In this document: one piece after another, positions 17,615 to 26,542 of the stretch
Layout of the letters: each line of letters opens with the position of its first letter
Numbering within the stretch: position 1 is the stretch's first letter
Source of the DNA: Thermaceae bacterium
GTDB taxonomy: Bacteria; Deinococcota; Deinococci; Deinococcales; Marinithermaceae
Assembly (NCBI GenBank): GCA_026987375.1
Contig: JALSMT010000045.1
Span: forward strand, 1 to 58,088
Reading direction: 5' to 3'
Length of the DNA stretch: 58,088 nucleotides
Program-made: the position numbers and the translations under genes
The notes under the pieces: model-generated
What the model was told of the DNA's origin: nothing
Database searches by the model: none
What the model saw: only the letters and a program-made list of their open reading frames with translations

Positions 17615-18503
17615 CTCGCATTTTAGCCGCCTCGTTTTTGCCGCAGGCTGCACCCTCGCCTCTGCTGTCGCGCCAAGCCACTCCCATGTAGGGGGTATCG
17701 TGGCTCCACCAGGTTATGCCCGCGCTGTCTAGCAGGATTATCCCGCCGTGGCCGCCCAATCCTGCGACCTCAGCCACTGCAAGCCTTACCGCCTCGTCGC
17801 CGTCAACGTTTCTCAGGGCCTCCACGGCGCGTAAGGCCGCTAGAGCTCTGGCAAAGTATTCCCCATGGCCGGTGCCGCTGGCCGCGCCCAAGCCGGCGGC
17901 GGCGTAGTTGCCCGCCCCGGGCAGGGGCGTGTCTCCCACCCTGCCGACGCGCTTGTCCAGCATTCCTCCGGTAGAAGTGGCCGCCGCCATCCTACCCTCT
18001 GCGTCCATGGCCACAGCGCCCACGGTGCCGCTCTTTTCTACAAGTTCTTTTCTACGCGCCCGCCTCCAGCGCTGCATCTGCCGCTGCGTAGTGAGCCGGG
18101 CAGGATCGTAACTGGGAATGCCGCGCTCGCGCGCAAAGCGGCTGGCGCCCTCGGCGGCCAACAAGACGTGTTCCGAGTTTAATACCTCTAGCGCCAAGAG
18201 TATTGGGTTCTTGACGTCCCTGACTGCTGCGACGGCGCCAAAAGCCCTTTCTTCCGCCGTCATGACCGCGGCGTCCATCTCTACGAAACCGTCACGGTTC
18301 AGCACTGAGCCGTAGCCGGCGTTGAACTGCGGGTCGTCCTCCAGCGCCACTACCGCGGCGACGGCGGCCTGTACAGCGCCGCCGCCGTTTTGCAAGACCG
18401 CCCACGCGGCCTCGCGGGCGGCCCGCAGGCCTTCTTTGCGACTGGAGCAGTCGCCGACGTCAATCTGACCGGCGCCACCGTGAACTATTACCGCAGTAGC
18501 CAC
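17607..18503 (-). CDS. Isoaspartyl peptidase / plant-type L-asparaginase (Ntn hydrolase)
   Basis: An autocleaving N-terminal nucleophile hydrolase that cuts beta-aspartyl peptides and asparagine. It has 298 residues. IVHGGAG at the N-terminus, FNAGYGSVLN, and the cleavage site KSGTVGAVAMD (nucleophile Thr, about residue 165) are canonical, as are STGGM and RVGDTPLPGAGNYA. The start GTG 18503 has the Shine-Dalgarno GGAG and follows the small secreted-protein gene by 1 nt. The AroE-like gene begins inside its 3' end. It is likely cytoplasmic, since no signal peptide is seen. Confidence 0.92.
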   Translation of the reverse strand: MATAVIVHGGAGQIDVGDCSSRKEGLRAAREAAWAVLQNGGGAVQAAVAAVVALEDDPQFNAGYGSVLNRDGFVEMDAAVMTAEERAFGAVAAVRDVKNPILLALEVLNSEHVLLAAEGASRFARERGIPSYDPARLTTQRQMQRWRRARRKELVEKSGTVGAVAMDAEGRMAAATSTGGMLDKRVGRVGDTPLPGAGNYAAAGLGAASGTGHGEYFARALAALRAVEALRNVDGDEAVRLAVAEVAGLGGHGGIILLDSAGITWWSHDTPYMGVAWRDSRGEGAACGKNEAAKMRGE

Positions 18504-18504
18504 G

Positions 18505-18948
18505 CTACCAGCTCCATACCAGGCCTAATGCAGCGCGGGCGTGTGAGCTAGCCCCGTAGCAATAGCTGAGTTCGACATAGGGGTTAATGCGGGCTAGGGC
18601 TATTTGCAATCCCGCGGTTAGGACCGCATACGAATCGGTACCAGCGGCCATCTGCAAACCGCCGGCGGGTTTTACTTTAGCGATCAACGTCTGGGCGCCG
18701 GCGCCCAGATAGGGTTTGATAAAAGGTAGTTCAAGAGGTCTATACAGCAGGTCCAGACCACCCACCAACCCTCCGCTTTCCCCAAAGAGCAAGCGGCCCC
18801 TGGCCGCGAAGGGCGCTCCTTCGGCATAGAATCCCAGGTAACCGCTAAATCCCGGCGTGCTGAGGTTGTTCGTCAATCCGAAGTCCAAGCCGCCTGCAGC
18901 CAGCGCCAGAGGTGCTTGCAGCAAAAGAAAAATCAATACCCGTCTCAC
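18505..18948 (-). CDS. Small exported beta-barrel-like protein
   Basis: A 147-residue protein with a signal peptide (cleavage near ALAAGG, residues 18-20) and a mature part of alternating hydrophobic strands rich in Gly, Leu and Tyr. It ends in a C-terminal aromatic residue (LGLVWSW). This is the pattern of a small outer-membrane beta barrel. No family is recognised. The GTG start at 18948 is 7 nt after TAGAAT, which overlaps the end of uvrD, so the gene probably has its own leaderless transcript. Confidence 0.68.
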   Translation of the reverse strand: MRRVLIFLLLQAPLALAAGGLDFGLTNNLSTPGFSGYLGFYAEGAPFAARGRLLFGESGGLVGGLDLLYRPLELPFIKPYLGAGAQTLIAKVKPAGGLQMAAGTDSYAVLTAGLQIALARINPYVELSYCYGASSHARAALGLVWSW

Positions 18949-18953
18949 GTGAC

Positions 18954-21107
18954 CTATTCTATGCGCTCGAGCCCGGCATACTTCACCAGCAGTTTTTTGA
19001 GCCCCTCAGCGAAGTGTACCGTTACCTCTTGCCTCGGTCCTATGCCCGCCACGGCCACGACCGTTCCCACGCCGTAACGGGGATGATTTACTTTTTCTCC
19101 GCCGTGGAAAGCCCTATCCCCCTTACCCGCTGCGCGGCTCCGCAGAGCGGCGTTCACCGCTTGGGGCCTGGCCTGCGGCAGATCGCCGAAGGGGCCCACC
19201 CTGCTAAGCAGCTCTTCGGGTATTTCCTCCAGAAACCTGCTAGGCCTTACCCGCTCGCGTTGCCCCCACGTTTCCCTCTCTTCGGAAAGCGTCAGGTATA
19301 AGTACTCCTGTGCGCGCGTCATGCCGACGTAGAGCAAGCGCCTCTCTTCTTCCACCTCGTCGTCCGACCCGAGGCTCGAGCGGTGCGGCAGCAATCCCTC
19401 TTCTACGCCCACCAAAAAAACCACCGGGAACTCGAGCCCCTTGGCGTTGTGCAAGGTCATTAGTTGAACCGACTTCGCCGGCGCGCCATTGGGTTCTTCG
19501 GCGCGCGCCGTCAAGGCTATTTCGTCGAGGAAGTCGGCGATTGCGCCGCCGTTCTCTTCCTCCCATTCAGCGGCCGCCCGCAACAGTTCTTCTATGTTCT
19601 CCAAGCGCTGCTCGCCGTCCCTGTCGCGCCGCAGCGCCTCGCTGTAGCCCGTTTCGGCCAGCACCAGGCGCAAAAAGGCGTCTGGCCCGCTATCGTCCGC
19701 CGCCGCCATCAGCGTCTGGAAGAGCAAGGTGAACTCTCTTACCGCACGCGCCTGTCTTGTCGGCAAAATCTCCTCGGCTGCATTAAGCGCCGCGAATAGT
19801 GACAGGCCTTGCGCCTCCGCATAGCTCCGCAACCGCTCTAATGAGTTCTGCCCTATCCCCCGTGCCGGCACGTTAATAATCCGCCGCAAGGCCACGTCGT
19901 CAACGTTGTTGACCGCCAGGCGGGCGTACGCTAAAACGTCCTTGACCTCGCGCCTTTCGTAAAAACCCACGCCCCCCACGATCTTCGCCGGCATGTTGAT
20001 CCGCCTAAAAGCCTCTTCTAGCACCCGCGACTGGGCGTTGGTGCGGTAGAGCACGGCTATGCCGTCGAGCGGGAAGCTTTGCGCCAGTTTTTGCGCCTGA
20101 CGCGCCACAAACGCCGCCTCTTCGCGGTGATCGGGCGCAATGTAGAGCCTGACCGCTTCGCCGTCCCCTTTTACAGGCTTGAGCGTTTTCTCCAGCCGAT
20201 TTTCGTTGTGCTTGATCAAGGCGTTTGCGACAGCCAATATTGCCCCGCTGGAACGGTAGTTGGCCTCCAGGCGGTAAGTTTTGGCGCCGCGGTAGTCCTT
20301 CTCGAAGTCGAGAATATTCCTTATGTCTGCGTTGCGAAAACCGTAAATGGACTGGTCTGGGTCTCCCACGACCATCAGGTTGGCCTCGTCGCCGGCAATC
20401 AGCTTGGTAAAGCGATACTGGGCCGGGTTGGTGTCTTGGTACTCGTCTACGTGCACAAAGCGCGCCCGCTGCCTCACCGCTTCGAGAACGTCCGGGTGTT
20501 CCTCGAAAAGCCTGACGGTGTGCAGTAGCAGGTCGTTAAAATCCGCGGCGTTGTTCTCTTGCAAGCGCTGCTGGTAACGGGAGTAAACCTCGGCTGCCTG
20601 TTGCTTTTTGAGTCCTCCCACCCAGTCGTCTGCTTCTACTAAAAAGTCCTCTACTGACCACATACGGTTCTTAATGCGGTCTATTAGCGCCCTTATGGAA
20701 ACCGGCCTCGCCTCCAGCGAGAGAGTCGCCAGCACCTCCTTAATCAGTACGCGCTGGTCGTCGTCGTCATATACCACGAAACCACTCTTCAACCCGACCC
20801 TCTCGCCGTAGCGGCGTAGCACCCGCAAGGCCGCCGAGTGGAAGGTGCTTACCCAAAGGTCCTTGGCCGCGGCGCCCACCATTGCCTGCAAGCGCTCCTT
20901 CATCTCTGCGGCGGCCTTGTTGGTAAAAGTCACCGCCAGCACTTCGCTGGGGTACACTTCGCGCTCCGCTAAGAGATAGGCGACGCGGTGCACCACGGTT
21001 TTTGTCTTTCCCGAACCCGCTCCCGCAATGACCAGCGCGGGGCCTAAAAAGTGTTTGACCGCGTCTTGCTGTTGCTCGTTGAGGGTTGAAAGGAGGTCGC
21101 TTGGCAC
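18954..21107 (-). CDS. uvrD: ATP-dependent DNA helicase UvrD/PcrA
   Basis: A superfamily 1A 3'-5' helicase for nucleotide excision and mismatch repair and for clearing replication blocks. It has 717 residues. The Q motif LNEQQQDAV, Walker A GAGSGKT (29-35), TFTNKAAAEMKER, motif II VDEYQDTN, motif III VGDPDQSIYGFRNAD, motif IV LEANYRSS, and motifs V/VI MTLHNAKGLEFPVVF and RRLLYVGMTRA are all intact. The C-terminus is a Tudor-like element (VNHPRYGVGTVV) that binds RNA polymerase in PcrA. The start is GTG 21107, 7 nt after TAGACT, so it is probably leaderless. It is divergent from the phosphohexomutase gene. Confidence 0.96.
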   Translation of the reverse strand: MPSDLLSTLNEQQQDAVKHFLGPALVIAGAGSGKTKTVVHRVAYLLAEREVYPSEVLAVTFTNKAAAEMKERLQAMVGAAAKDLWVSTFHSAALRVLRRYGERVGLKSGFVVYDDDDQRVLIKEVLATLSLEARPVSIRALIDRIKNRMWSVEDFLVEADDWVGGLKKQQAAEVYSRYQQRLQENNAADFNDLLLHTVRLFEEHPDVLEAVRQRARFVHVDEYQDTNPAQYRFTKLIAGDEANLMVVGDPDQSIYGFRNADIRNILDFEKDYRGAKTYRLEANYRSSGAILAVANALIKHNENRLEKTLKPVKGDGEAVRLYIAPDHREEAAFVARQAQKLAQSFPLDGIAVLYRTNAQSRVLEEAFRRINMPAKIVGGVGFYERREVKDVLAYARLAVNNVDDVALRRIINVPARGIGQNSLERLRSYAEAQGLSLFAALNAAEEILPTRQARAVREFTLLFQTLMAAADDSGPDAFLRLVLAETGYSEALRRDRDGEQRLENIEELLRAAAEWEEENGGAIADFLDEIALTARAEEPNGAPAKSVQLMTLHNAKGLEFPVVFLVGVEEGLLPHRSSLGSDDEVEEERRLLYVGMTRAQEYLYLTLSEERETWGQRERVRPSRFLEEIPEELLSRVGPFGDLPQARPQAVNAALRSRAAGKGDRAFHGGEKVNHPRYGVGTVVAVAGIGPRQEVTVHFAEGLKKLLVKYAGLERIE
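18956..18961 (-). promoter_or_regulatory. -10 box for the small exported protein
   Basis: Minus strand TAGAAT, 7 nt before GTG 18948, inside the last codons of uvrD. Confidence 0.4.
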
Positions 21108-21114
21108 GACGAAC

Positions 21115-21147
21115 AGTCTATCAGCTGGAGCGTCTTACTCGTATCAT
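21115..21147. promoter_or_regulatory. Divergent leaderless promoters for uvrD and the phosphohexomutase
   Basis: Within the 46-bp gap, TAGACT (minus, 21120-21115) lies 7 nt before GTG 21107, and TATCAT (plus, 21142-21147) lies 6 nt before ATG 21154. This is a back-to-back pair of the same design. Confidence 0.6.
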
Positions 21148-21153
21148 GGACTT

Positions 21154-22554
21154 ATGGATAAGCTAAGATTCGGCACAGACGGCTGGCGAGACGTGATAGC
21201 CGATAAATATACCTTCAAGAACGTTGCCCGCGCCGCCCAGGCGACCGCCGACTACGTAAAGTCGGCCTCCGGCAATCTTGTCGTCGTCGGCCACGACACC
21301 CGTTTTCTTTCGGACTCGTTTGCCCGGCGCGCCGCCGCGGTAATCGCCGCCAACGGCCTCGAGGTTCGCCTTAGCAAGAGCTATCTGCCCACGCCGGTGA
21401 CGTCGTTTGCGGTCGTGCGCTACCAGGCTGCCGCCGGGGTAATGATCACCGCCAGCCACAACCCTCCTATCTACAACGGCTACAAACTGAAAGGCCCCTA
21501 CGGCGGCTCGGCTACCCCCGAAATCTACCAGGGGATGATTAGCCGTATCGACGAGCGGCAGCCGCCCGCGGAGGTCGGGGAGGACGGAATAGAGCGCTTT
21601 GACATCAGAGAAGAATACTATCAGGAGCTTTCTCGGCAACTCGACATGGACGCTTTGAGCAGACACCAGGGAGCCTTTTATCACGACGCCATGGGTGGGG
21701 CGGGCTCGGGATGGCTCTCCGGCTTCGTCAAGTTCGCCGGCTTGGGCATAGACATGCGCGAACTTCACGGCGTGCCGCACCCGCTGTTTTACGGCGTCAA
21801 CCCCGAGCCCATCCCTCATAACCTGGCTACTCTGCGGGCGGTTATGGGCGCCGAGTCCGAACCGGTCTTCGCCGCCGTAACCGACGGCGACGCCGACCGC
21901 ATCGGCGCGGTGCTGGCCGGTGGAAGCTACTTCAACAGTCATCAAATATTCGCGGTGCTGCTGAAGCATCTTTACCAAAAGGGTCTGCGCGGGAGGGTAA
22001 TAAAGACTTTCTCGGTATCTAAAATAATAGACCTGCTCGCCCAAAAGTTAGGGCTGGAGGTGGTTACCACACCCATTGGTTTCAAGTACATCACCGATGA
22101 GTTCATCAAGGGCGACGTTTTGATAGGCGGCGAGGAGTCCGGCGGTATCGGAGTCGCCGGGCATATCCCCGAGCGCGACGGCGTTCTAAACGGTCTGCTG
22201 CTACTAGAAAGCGTGGCCGTGAGCGGCAAAAGCCTGCGGCGACAGTTTGCCGAGATTGAAGATCTGACCGGCTTCAAACACGCCTTTGAACGACTGGACT
22301 TGCGCCTGGCGCACGCTGAGCTTCGCGATGAGATTATGGCGCGGCTGAAAGCGAGTCCGCCCGCTGAGATTGGCAATAAAAAAGTCGCCCAGGTAGAGAC
22401 GCTCGACGGTGTCAAGCTGCACTTTTCCGACGGCTCTTGGCTGCTCGTGCGTCCTTCGGGTACCGAGCCCCTGCTGCGTATCTACTGCGAATCCGCCGAT
22501 AACGCCACGGTTAAGCGCCTTCTCAAGGGCGCTAAGAAACTGGTAGAGTCGTAG
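21154..22554 (+). CDS. Phosphoglucomutase/phosphomannomutase family protein
   Basis: An alpha-D-phosphohexomutase that interconverts hexose 1- and 6-phosphates. It has 466 residues. All four family loops are present: the phosphoserine loop TASHNP (about 98-103), the metal loop DGDADR (about 245), the sugar-recognition loop GEESGG, and the phosphate-binding loop RPSGTEP near the C-terminus. The start FGTDGWR is typical. The open frame extends back to 21028, but I use ATG 21154 because TATCAT lies 6 nt upstream and the protein then begins as its relatives do. Glucose versus mannose specificity cannot be decided. Confidence 0.93.
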   Translation: MDKLRFGTDGWRDVIADKYTFKNVARAAQATADYVKSASGNLVVVGHDTRFLSDSFARRAAAVIAANGLEVRLSKSYLPTPVTSFAVVRYQAAAGVMITASHNPPIYNGYKLKGPYGGSATPEIYQGMISRIDERQPPAEVGEDGIERFDIREEYYQELSRQLDMDALSRHQGAFYHDAMGGAGSGWLSGFVKFAGLGIDMRELHGVPHPLFYGVNPEPIPHNLATLRAVMGAESEPVFAAVTDGDADRIGAVLAGGSYFNSHQIFAVLLKHLYQKGLRGRVIKTFSVSKIIDLLAQKLGLEVVTTPIGFKYITDEFIKGDVLIGGEESGGIGVAGHIPERDGVLNGLLLLESVAVSGKSLRRQFAEIEDLTGFKHAFERLDLRLAHAELRDEIMARLKASPPAEIGNKKVAQVETLDGVKLHFSDGSWLLVRPSGTEPLLRIYCESADNATVKRLLKGAKKLVES

Positions 22555-22716
22555 CCGCTTAATCATCTTCGCGGCATTCCTGCCCGGGGCAGTAAGAATT
22601 AGTTCGTTATATTTTTAACATTTTCAGTTAGTGATTTATTTCCCTTGCTGTTATTCGTGTAACATTGGCTCAATGGTCAATCTAGTTCTCGTTGCGCGTG
22701 ATTGCGAGGAGCTCTA

Positions 22717-23733
22717 TTACCGCTTGTGGAAACCGCCGCCGACGAATTCCCCCATACCCCAGGCCTTGACCGGTTGGCCGCGCCAGGTCCCCTCGCCGGC
22801 TACCGGTCCCTCCCAGTAAGCGACCGGCAGGACGCTGCCGCGGATTTCCTGATCGCGGCGCAACGGCAGCAGCGTTAGCGACCAGCCTCGCCCTTCTACC
22901 CGCCAGGCTAGCGAGTATTTGATGTGACTGTGCGGAGAAGTCCAGCTAGAAAGGGGCGTCATCGTCAGCCCTTCGAGGCGCCTGGCGACGCCGCTGAGGG
23001 AGACGCTGCTCCCCTGTAGCACCTTGACCCTGCCCTCGGCGTCACGGATACGGTAGAGCATTAGGTCTACGCCGTTGCTGAGGTGCAGGCCGTACCAGTC
23101 CCAGAGGGCGCTGACGCCGCTCATCTGTTCTCCCCACTGATGGTCTATCCAGGCGACGCCATTTACCTTCCTGCCAGCTATCCGGCCTTGCAGCCTGGCC
23201 CTGGTATAGGAAATGTAATACATTCTGCCCGTCTCGCTGGTTCCCGACCAACCGGGGGGATGCGCCACCGGCGCCTTTTCGGGCGTCAGCGTCAGCTGTA
23301 GCGGTTCGCAGTCCAGTTTAAAAGCGCGGCGCTGCTGCGCAAAGCGGCAGCCCTGCAACTCCAGACGCAAGGGGTCGGCGGCGAACCTGCCAGTTAATCC
23401 GGGAAAATCGGTTTTTTGATAGACGGTGAATTTATCGCTGCGCAGATCGGTGATCGCCAGGTGGACGCTGGCGAAGGGATACGGCATCAACGCCCGCGCA
23501 GGCATACCGGCCACCTTCTGTCCGGCCGGTGCGTAAAACTTGAAAAACGCCCAGTGAAAAGCCAGTCCTTCTTGCGGCAGGTAGGCGGAGACGTACCACC
23601 ACTCGACCGGCGCCGGGTGGGGGTTCCAATCGTAGGGCGAGGGCGCAACGTTCTCACTTACTCCCTGCAAGCGCGGTACGCAGCCCGCCAGTAGAAATGA
23701 CAAGGCGAAGGTAAGAAGTGCGGCTTTGCCCAT
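22717..23733 (-). CDS. AttH/CrtC-like (lipocalin-like) lipoprotein
   Basis: A 338-residue lipoprotein with signal peptide and lipobox LLAGC. The mature part follows the AttH / hydroxyneurosporene-synthase-like double-lipocalin family: EWWYVSAYL near the N-terminus, YYISYTRARLQGRI in the middle, then WIDHQWGEQ (the conserved DHQWG motif) and WDWYGLHLSNG. Family members act on isoprenoids or are envelope proteins; the substrate here is unknown. ATG 23733 is chosen over the frame start at 23748 because TATGCT lies 6 nt before it and the lipoprotein signal begins there. It lies just downstream of the korB terminator. Confidence 0.82.
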   Translation of the reverse strand: MGKAALLTFALSFLLAGCVPRLQGVSENVAPSPYDWNPHPAPVEWWYVSAYLPQEGLAFHWAFFKFYAPAGQKVAGMPARALMPYPFASVHLAITDLRSDKFTVYQKTDFPGLTGRFAADPLRLELQGCRFAQQRRAFKLDCEPLQLTLTPEKAPVAHPPGWSGTSETGRMYYISYTRARLQGRIAGRKVNGVAWIDHQWGEQMSGVSALWDWYGLHLSNGVDLMLYRIRDAEGRVKVLQGSSVSLSGVARRLEGLTMTPLSSWTSPHSHIKYSLAWRVEGRGWSLTLLPLRRDQEIRGSVLPVAYWEGPVAGEGTWRGQPVKAWGMGEFVGGGFHKR

Positions 23734-23739
23734 GGCTAA

Positions 23740-23745
23740 AGCATA
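23740..23745 (-). promoter_or_regulatory. -10 box for the AttH-like lipoprotein
   Basis: Minus strand TATGCT, 6 nt before ATG 23733, immediately after the korB terminator hairpin. Confidence 0.5.
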
Positions 23746-23750
23746 CACAA

Positions 23751-23774
23751 ACGGGGGGACAGCGGTCCCCCCGT
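23751..23774 (-). terminator. Terminator of korAB
   Basis: A 10-bp perfect stem (ACGGGGGGAC with GTCCCCCCGT, plus-strand 751-760 and 765-774) closed by a 4-nt loop. On the minus strand it is followed by TTTGTGT, a modest U-tract. It lies 18 nt past the korB stop. Confidence 0.75.
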
Positions 23775-23791
23775 CGCCTTACCGGCTGCGC

Positions 23792-24652
23792 CTAGTGAAA
23801 GATGCGCAATAGGTCTTTGGTACTCTCGAAGTGCTGCTTTTCCCGAGCCTTCTCTTGCAAGTCGGCGGCAACCTGGTCGAGCGTCGGCACGCCTTCTATC
23901 TTGTATATGACGCCCAGCGGGATCTTCTCGCTCCACTGGGTGACCTCGTGCGCCTGGTTCCAGTCGCTGGGGTCGTGCGACTCGTCCAGGTAAACGCCGT
24001 GCTCGCGCACGACCGTGAACTCTTGCCGTCCGCGGAAGGTAACGCAGGGGCTCTTGACGTTAATCAGCGCGAAGCCCTTATGGCGCGTCCCCTGGACTAT
24101 CAGGTCGCGCAGGTGTTTGACGTTACCCGAAAAACCCTGGGCGATGAAGGTCGCCCCCAGCTCCAGCGCCAGCGCCAGCGGGTTTAGGGGGCGGTCGGGG
24201 TTACCCATGGGGGTGGACTTGGTGACGTCGCCATGGGGGGTCGTAGGCGATACCTGGCCTTTGGTCAAGCCGTAGATGTTGTTGTCCATGACTATGTAAG
24301 TCAAGTCGGAGTTACGGCGGATGGTGTGGACGAAGTGATTGGTGCCGATAGAGTAACCGTCGCCGTCGCCTCCGGCGGCCCAGACCGTCATCTCGGGACG
24401 GGCCAGCTTGGCGCCGCTGGCGATGGGTAGAGCCCGCCCGTGGATGGTGTTGAAACCAAAGGCGTTGACGTATCCGCCGATGCGGCTCGAGCAACCGATA
24501 CCGGATACCACCATGAGGTTCTCGGGAGGAATAGCCAGCTCCGCCGCCGCCTGGTGCATAGCGTTGAGGACGCCAAAATCTCCGCAACCCGGGCACCAAA
24601 CGATCGGTACGGACGTCTTGTAATCTTTTGCAGTCAGTTTTACCGGTTCCAT
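23792..24652 (-). CDS. korB: 2-oxoacid:ferredoxin oxidoreductase, beta subunit
   Basis: The thiamine-diphosphate-binding subunit of a ferredoxin-dependent 2-oxoacid dehydrogenase, most likely 2-oxoglutarate. It has 286 residues, beginning VPIVWCPGCGDFGVLNAM (cluster ligands in CPGCGD), with the ThDP motif GDGDGYSIGTNHFVHTIRRN and DNNIYGLTKGQ. The partner with fused gamma and alpha domains is directly upstream with 1 nt between stop and start, so the two are one operon ended by a strong hairpin. The substrate is inferred from the KorAB-type architecture only. Confidence 0.92.
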   Translation of the reverse strand: MEPVKLTAKDYKTSVPIVWCPGCGDFGVLNAMHQAAAELAIPPENLMVVSGIGCSSRIGGYVNAFGFNTIHGRALPIASGAKLARPEMTVWAAGGDGDGYSIGTNHFVHTIRRNSDLTYIVMDNNIYGLTKGQVSPTTPHGDVTKSTPMGNPDRPLNPLALALELGATFIAQGFSGNVKHLRDLIVQGTRHKGFALINVKSPCVTFRGRQEFTVVREHGVYLDESHDPSDWNQAHEVTQWSEKIPLGVIYKIEGVPTLDQVAADLQEKAREKQHFESTKDLLRIFH

Positions 24653-24653
24653 C

Positions 24654-26408
24654 TCAGGCCTCCTGGGCGTATTTCTGGATCTGCTCGAGCACCTCGCTTA
24701 CCAGCAGCGGATTGGCCCCACCCCGAGCGTAGGAGTAGGTCTCTGCCGGCAGGCCGTCGTAGTAGGCTCGCAGGAATCTGTAGAACTGCGCGCCGTAAGA
24801 AAGCTCGATGACGACCGCGCGCTTGACGCCTTGCAGAGCCTCGTCGAGCACCTTTTCGGGCAACGGATAGATTAGCTGCGGTACGATCGCCTTGACCTTC
24901 AAGCCCTGCTCCGCGGCTGCTTCTACCGCCTCGCGCACCGCCCCTTTGGAAGAGCCCCAGGCTAGAATGGCCAGCTCGGCTTCAGGGTCCCCGTAGGTGC
25001 GGACAAAACCCGATTCTTCGGCGATGAGGTGAAGTTTGCGCGCCCTCTTCTCACTCATGACCTGATGGATAGTGCCGCTGGAGGTGGGGCGACCGTCTTC
25101 CAGGTGCTCGAGGCCGCTGGTGATGTACTGGCCGCCCCTCATTCCCGGAATGGTCATTGGCGAGACGCCGGTGTCGGTCAGCTTGTAACGCTTGTACTCG
25201 CCGCCGTTGAGCTTGGCCAGCTGGCGCGAGATGACACGCTTGCGGGCAAACAATACTTTTTCGTCGATCGTCTCGCTGCGCTCGCCGAGGAACTGATCGG
25301 AGAGGATTATGACGGGTATCTGGTACTTCTCCGCCAGGTAAAAGGCCTCTATGGCTACCTGAAAGTTGTCTTCGACGTCGCTGGGCGCCAGCACCACCCG
25401 AGGAATATCCCCCGGAGTCCCGCCGACCGCCTGATAGAGGTCGGCCTGTTCGCTCTTGGAAGGAATTCCGGTGGAAGGGCCCACGCGCTGCACGTTCACC
25501 ACCACCAGAGGAATCTCGGCTATCCCCGCCAGCCCCAGCGCCTCCTGCTTGAGGGCGATACCGGGGCCGCTGCTGGCGGTCATGGCCTGGCGACCCGCCC
25601 AGCTGGCGCCGATGGCGTAGCTGATGGCGGCTATCTCGTCTTCGGTCTGAACTACGGTGCCGCCAAAATTGGGCAGCCACTTGGAGAGGAACTCGAGTAT
25701 CGGGCTGGCCGGCGTTATCGGGTAGCCGGCAAATACCTTCACTCCAGCGTGCAAGGCGCCAAAAGCCACCGCGTCGTCACCCGTCATTACCAGCTTGGGC
25801 TCGTCCGTACCCTCGGCCTCCAGGACTATCTGCGTACCCTTGGGCAGGTTGTCGTTGACCCACTTTTTACCCAAGTCTATGGCGTGGATGTTGACCTCCG
25901 CCGCCTCCGGTTTGCGCTTGCCAAACTTTTTAATAACAGCGTCTTTGATAGCGTCCAGGGGCAGGTGCAGCAGCTCGGCGATGACGCCCAGAGCCACCAT
26001 GTTCTTGGTGAGGGGCACCTTTATCTCTTCTGCGGCCATTTTCTTGAACGGCACGGGGATCAATTCGGCGCCCAGCTCGGCGTCTATAGGAAACTCCTCG
26101 GGGGGGGTCTTGTCAGCCTCGTCGTAGAGGACAACGGCGCCCTTACGCAGCTTTATCTCGTCGAGGAAACGCGCCAGGTCCTTCCAGCTAAAAACGACCA
26201 GGAAATCTACGAAATCGCCCTGACTGTATAGCGGGCGATCGGAGATCCTGATTCTCGCCGAAGACTCGCCTCCGCGAATCTGCGGTCCGTAAGACTTTAG
26301 CATGAAAGCGTTCAAACCCTTCCGGGCCGCGGCCTGAACGATAAAATCACCAGCGGTGATTACACCGTCTCCGCCCGAACCGGCAATTGCCAGTGTTACG
26401 TCTCGCAT
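24654..26408 (-). CDS. korA: 2-oxoacid:ferredoxin oxidoreductase, fused gamma-alpha subunit
   Basis: A 584-residue subunit. An N-terminal gamma domain covers about 1-185 (VTLAIAGSGGDGVITAGDFI, SYGPQIRGGESSARIRIS), and an alpha pyrimidine-binding domain starts near 200 (GDDAVAFGALHAGVKVFAGYPITPASPILE, QTEDEIAAISYAIGASWAG, MTASSGPGIALKQE). The fused gamma-alpha form is typical of aerobic KorAB enzymes. The start is ATG 26408, with Shine-Dalgarno GGAGG 7 nt upstream, not the longer frame to 26465. The enzyme feeds ferredoxin while making succinyl-CoA or acetyl-CoA. Confidence 0.92.
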   Translation of the reverse strand: MRDVTLAIAGSGGDGVITAGDFIVQAAARKGLNAFMLKSYGPQIRGGESSARIRISDRPLYSQGDFVDFLVVFSWKDLARFLDEIKLRKGAVVLYDEADKTPPEEFPIDAELGAELIPVPFKKMAAEEIKVPLTKNMVALGVIAELLHLPLDAIKDAVIKKFGKRKPEAAEVNIHAIDLGKKWVNDNLPKGTQIVLEAEGTDEPKLVMTGDDAVAFGALHAGVKVFAGYPITPASPILEFLSKWLPNFGGTVVQTEDEIAAISYAIGASWAGRQAMTASSGPGIALKQEALGLAGIAEIPLVVVNVQRVGPSTGIPSKSEQADLYQAVGGTPGDIPRVVLAPSDVEDNFQVAIEAFYLAEKYQIPVIILSDQFLGERSETIDEKVLFARKRVISRQLAKLNGGEYKRYKLTDTGVSPMTIPGMRGGQYITSGLEHLEDGRPTSSGTIHQVMSEKRARKLHLIAEESGFVRTYGDPEAELAILAWGSSKGAVREAVEAAAEQGLKVKAIVPQLIYPLPEKVLDEALQGVKRAVVIELSYGAQFYRFLRAYYDGLPAETYSYARGGANPLLVSEVLEQIQKYAQEA

Positions 26409-26455
26409 CTCTTGCCTCCAAAGGACTGGGGCTCGAGGCCCCAAAACCGCCGCCC

Positions 26456-26461
26456 ATTCTA
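26456..26461 (-). promoter_or_regulatory. Extended -10 promoter of korAB
   Basis: Minus strand TGCTAGAAT, an extended -10. It gives a leader of about 45 nt that holds the hairpin GGGGCCTCGAGCCCC and ends in a GGAGG ribosome site. Unlike many genes here, korA has a real 5' UTR. Confidence 0.45.
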
Positions 26462-26527
26462 GCACTAGTCTCAGTGACGCAAGTATGGGTAATAAGCCCC
26501 GATTATCATTACCGCCTCGGGATGTGC

Positions 26528-26533
26528 TAGCCT
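26528..26533 (+). promoter_or_regulatory. Possible extended -10 for tatD
   Basis: TGCTAGCCT, with the -10 hexamer ending 9 nt before ATG 26543. No Shine-Dalgarno is visible for tatD. Confidence 0.3.
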
Positions 26534-26542
26534 GCTCTCAGC

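Noticed and set aside
22555-22716. Possible terminator CTGCC/GGCAG at 22580-22592 in the AT-rich gap after the phosphohexomutase
   Set aside because: The stem is 5 bp and the nearest T-run begins about 18 nt later. I see nothing else in this gap.
22631-22819. Small plus-strand frame, 48 codons from ATG 22673, with TAACAT 7 nt upstream
   Set aside because: The box fits the leaderless pattern, but more than half the frame is antisense to the end of the AttH-like gene and the peptide has no protein-like pattern.
25029-26231. 400-codon open frame antisense to korA
   Set aside because: It is a by-product of GC-rich codon bias; korA has all family motifs and this frame has none.
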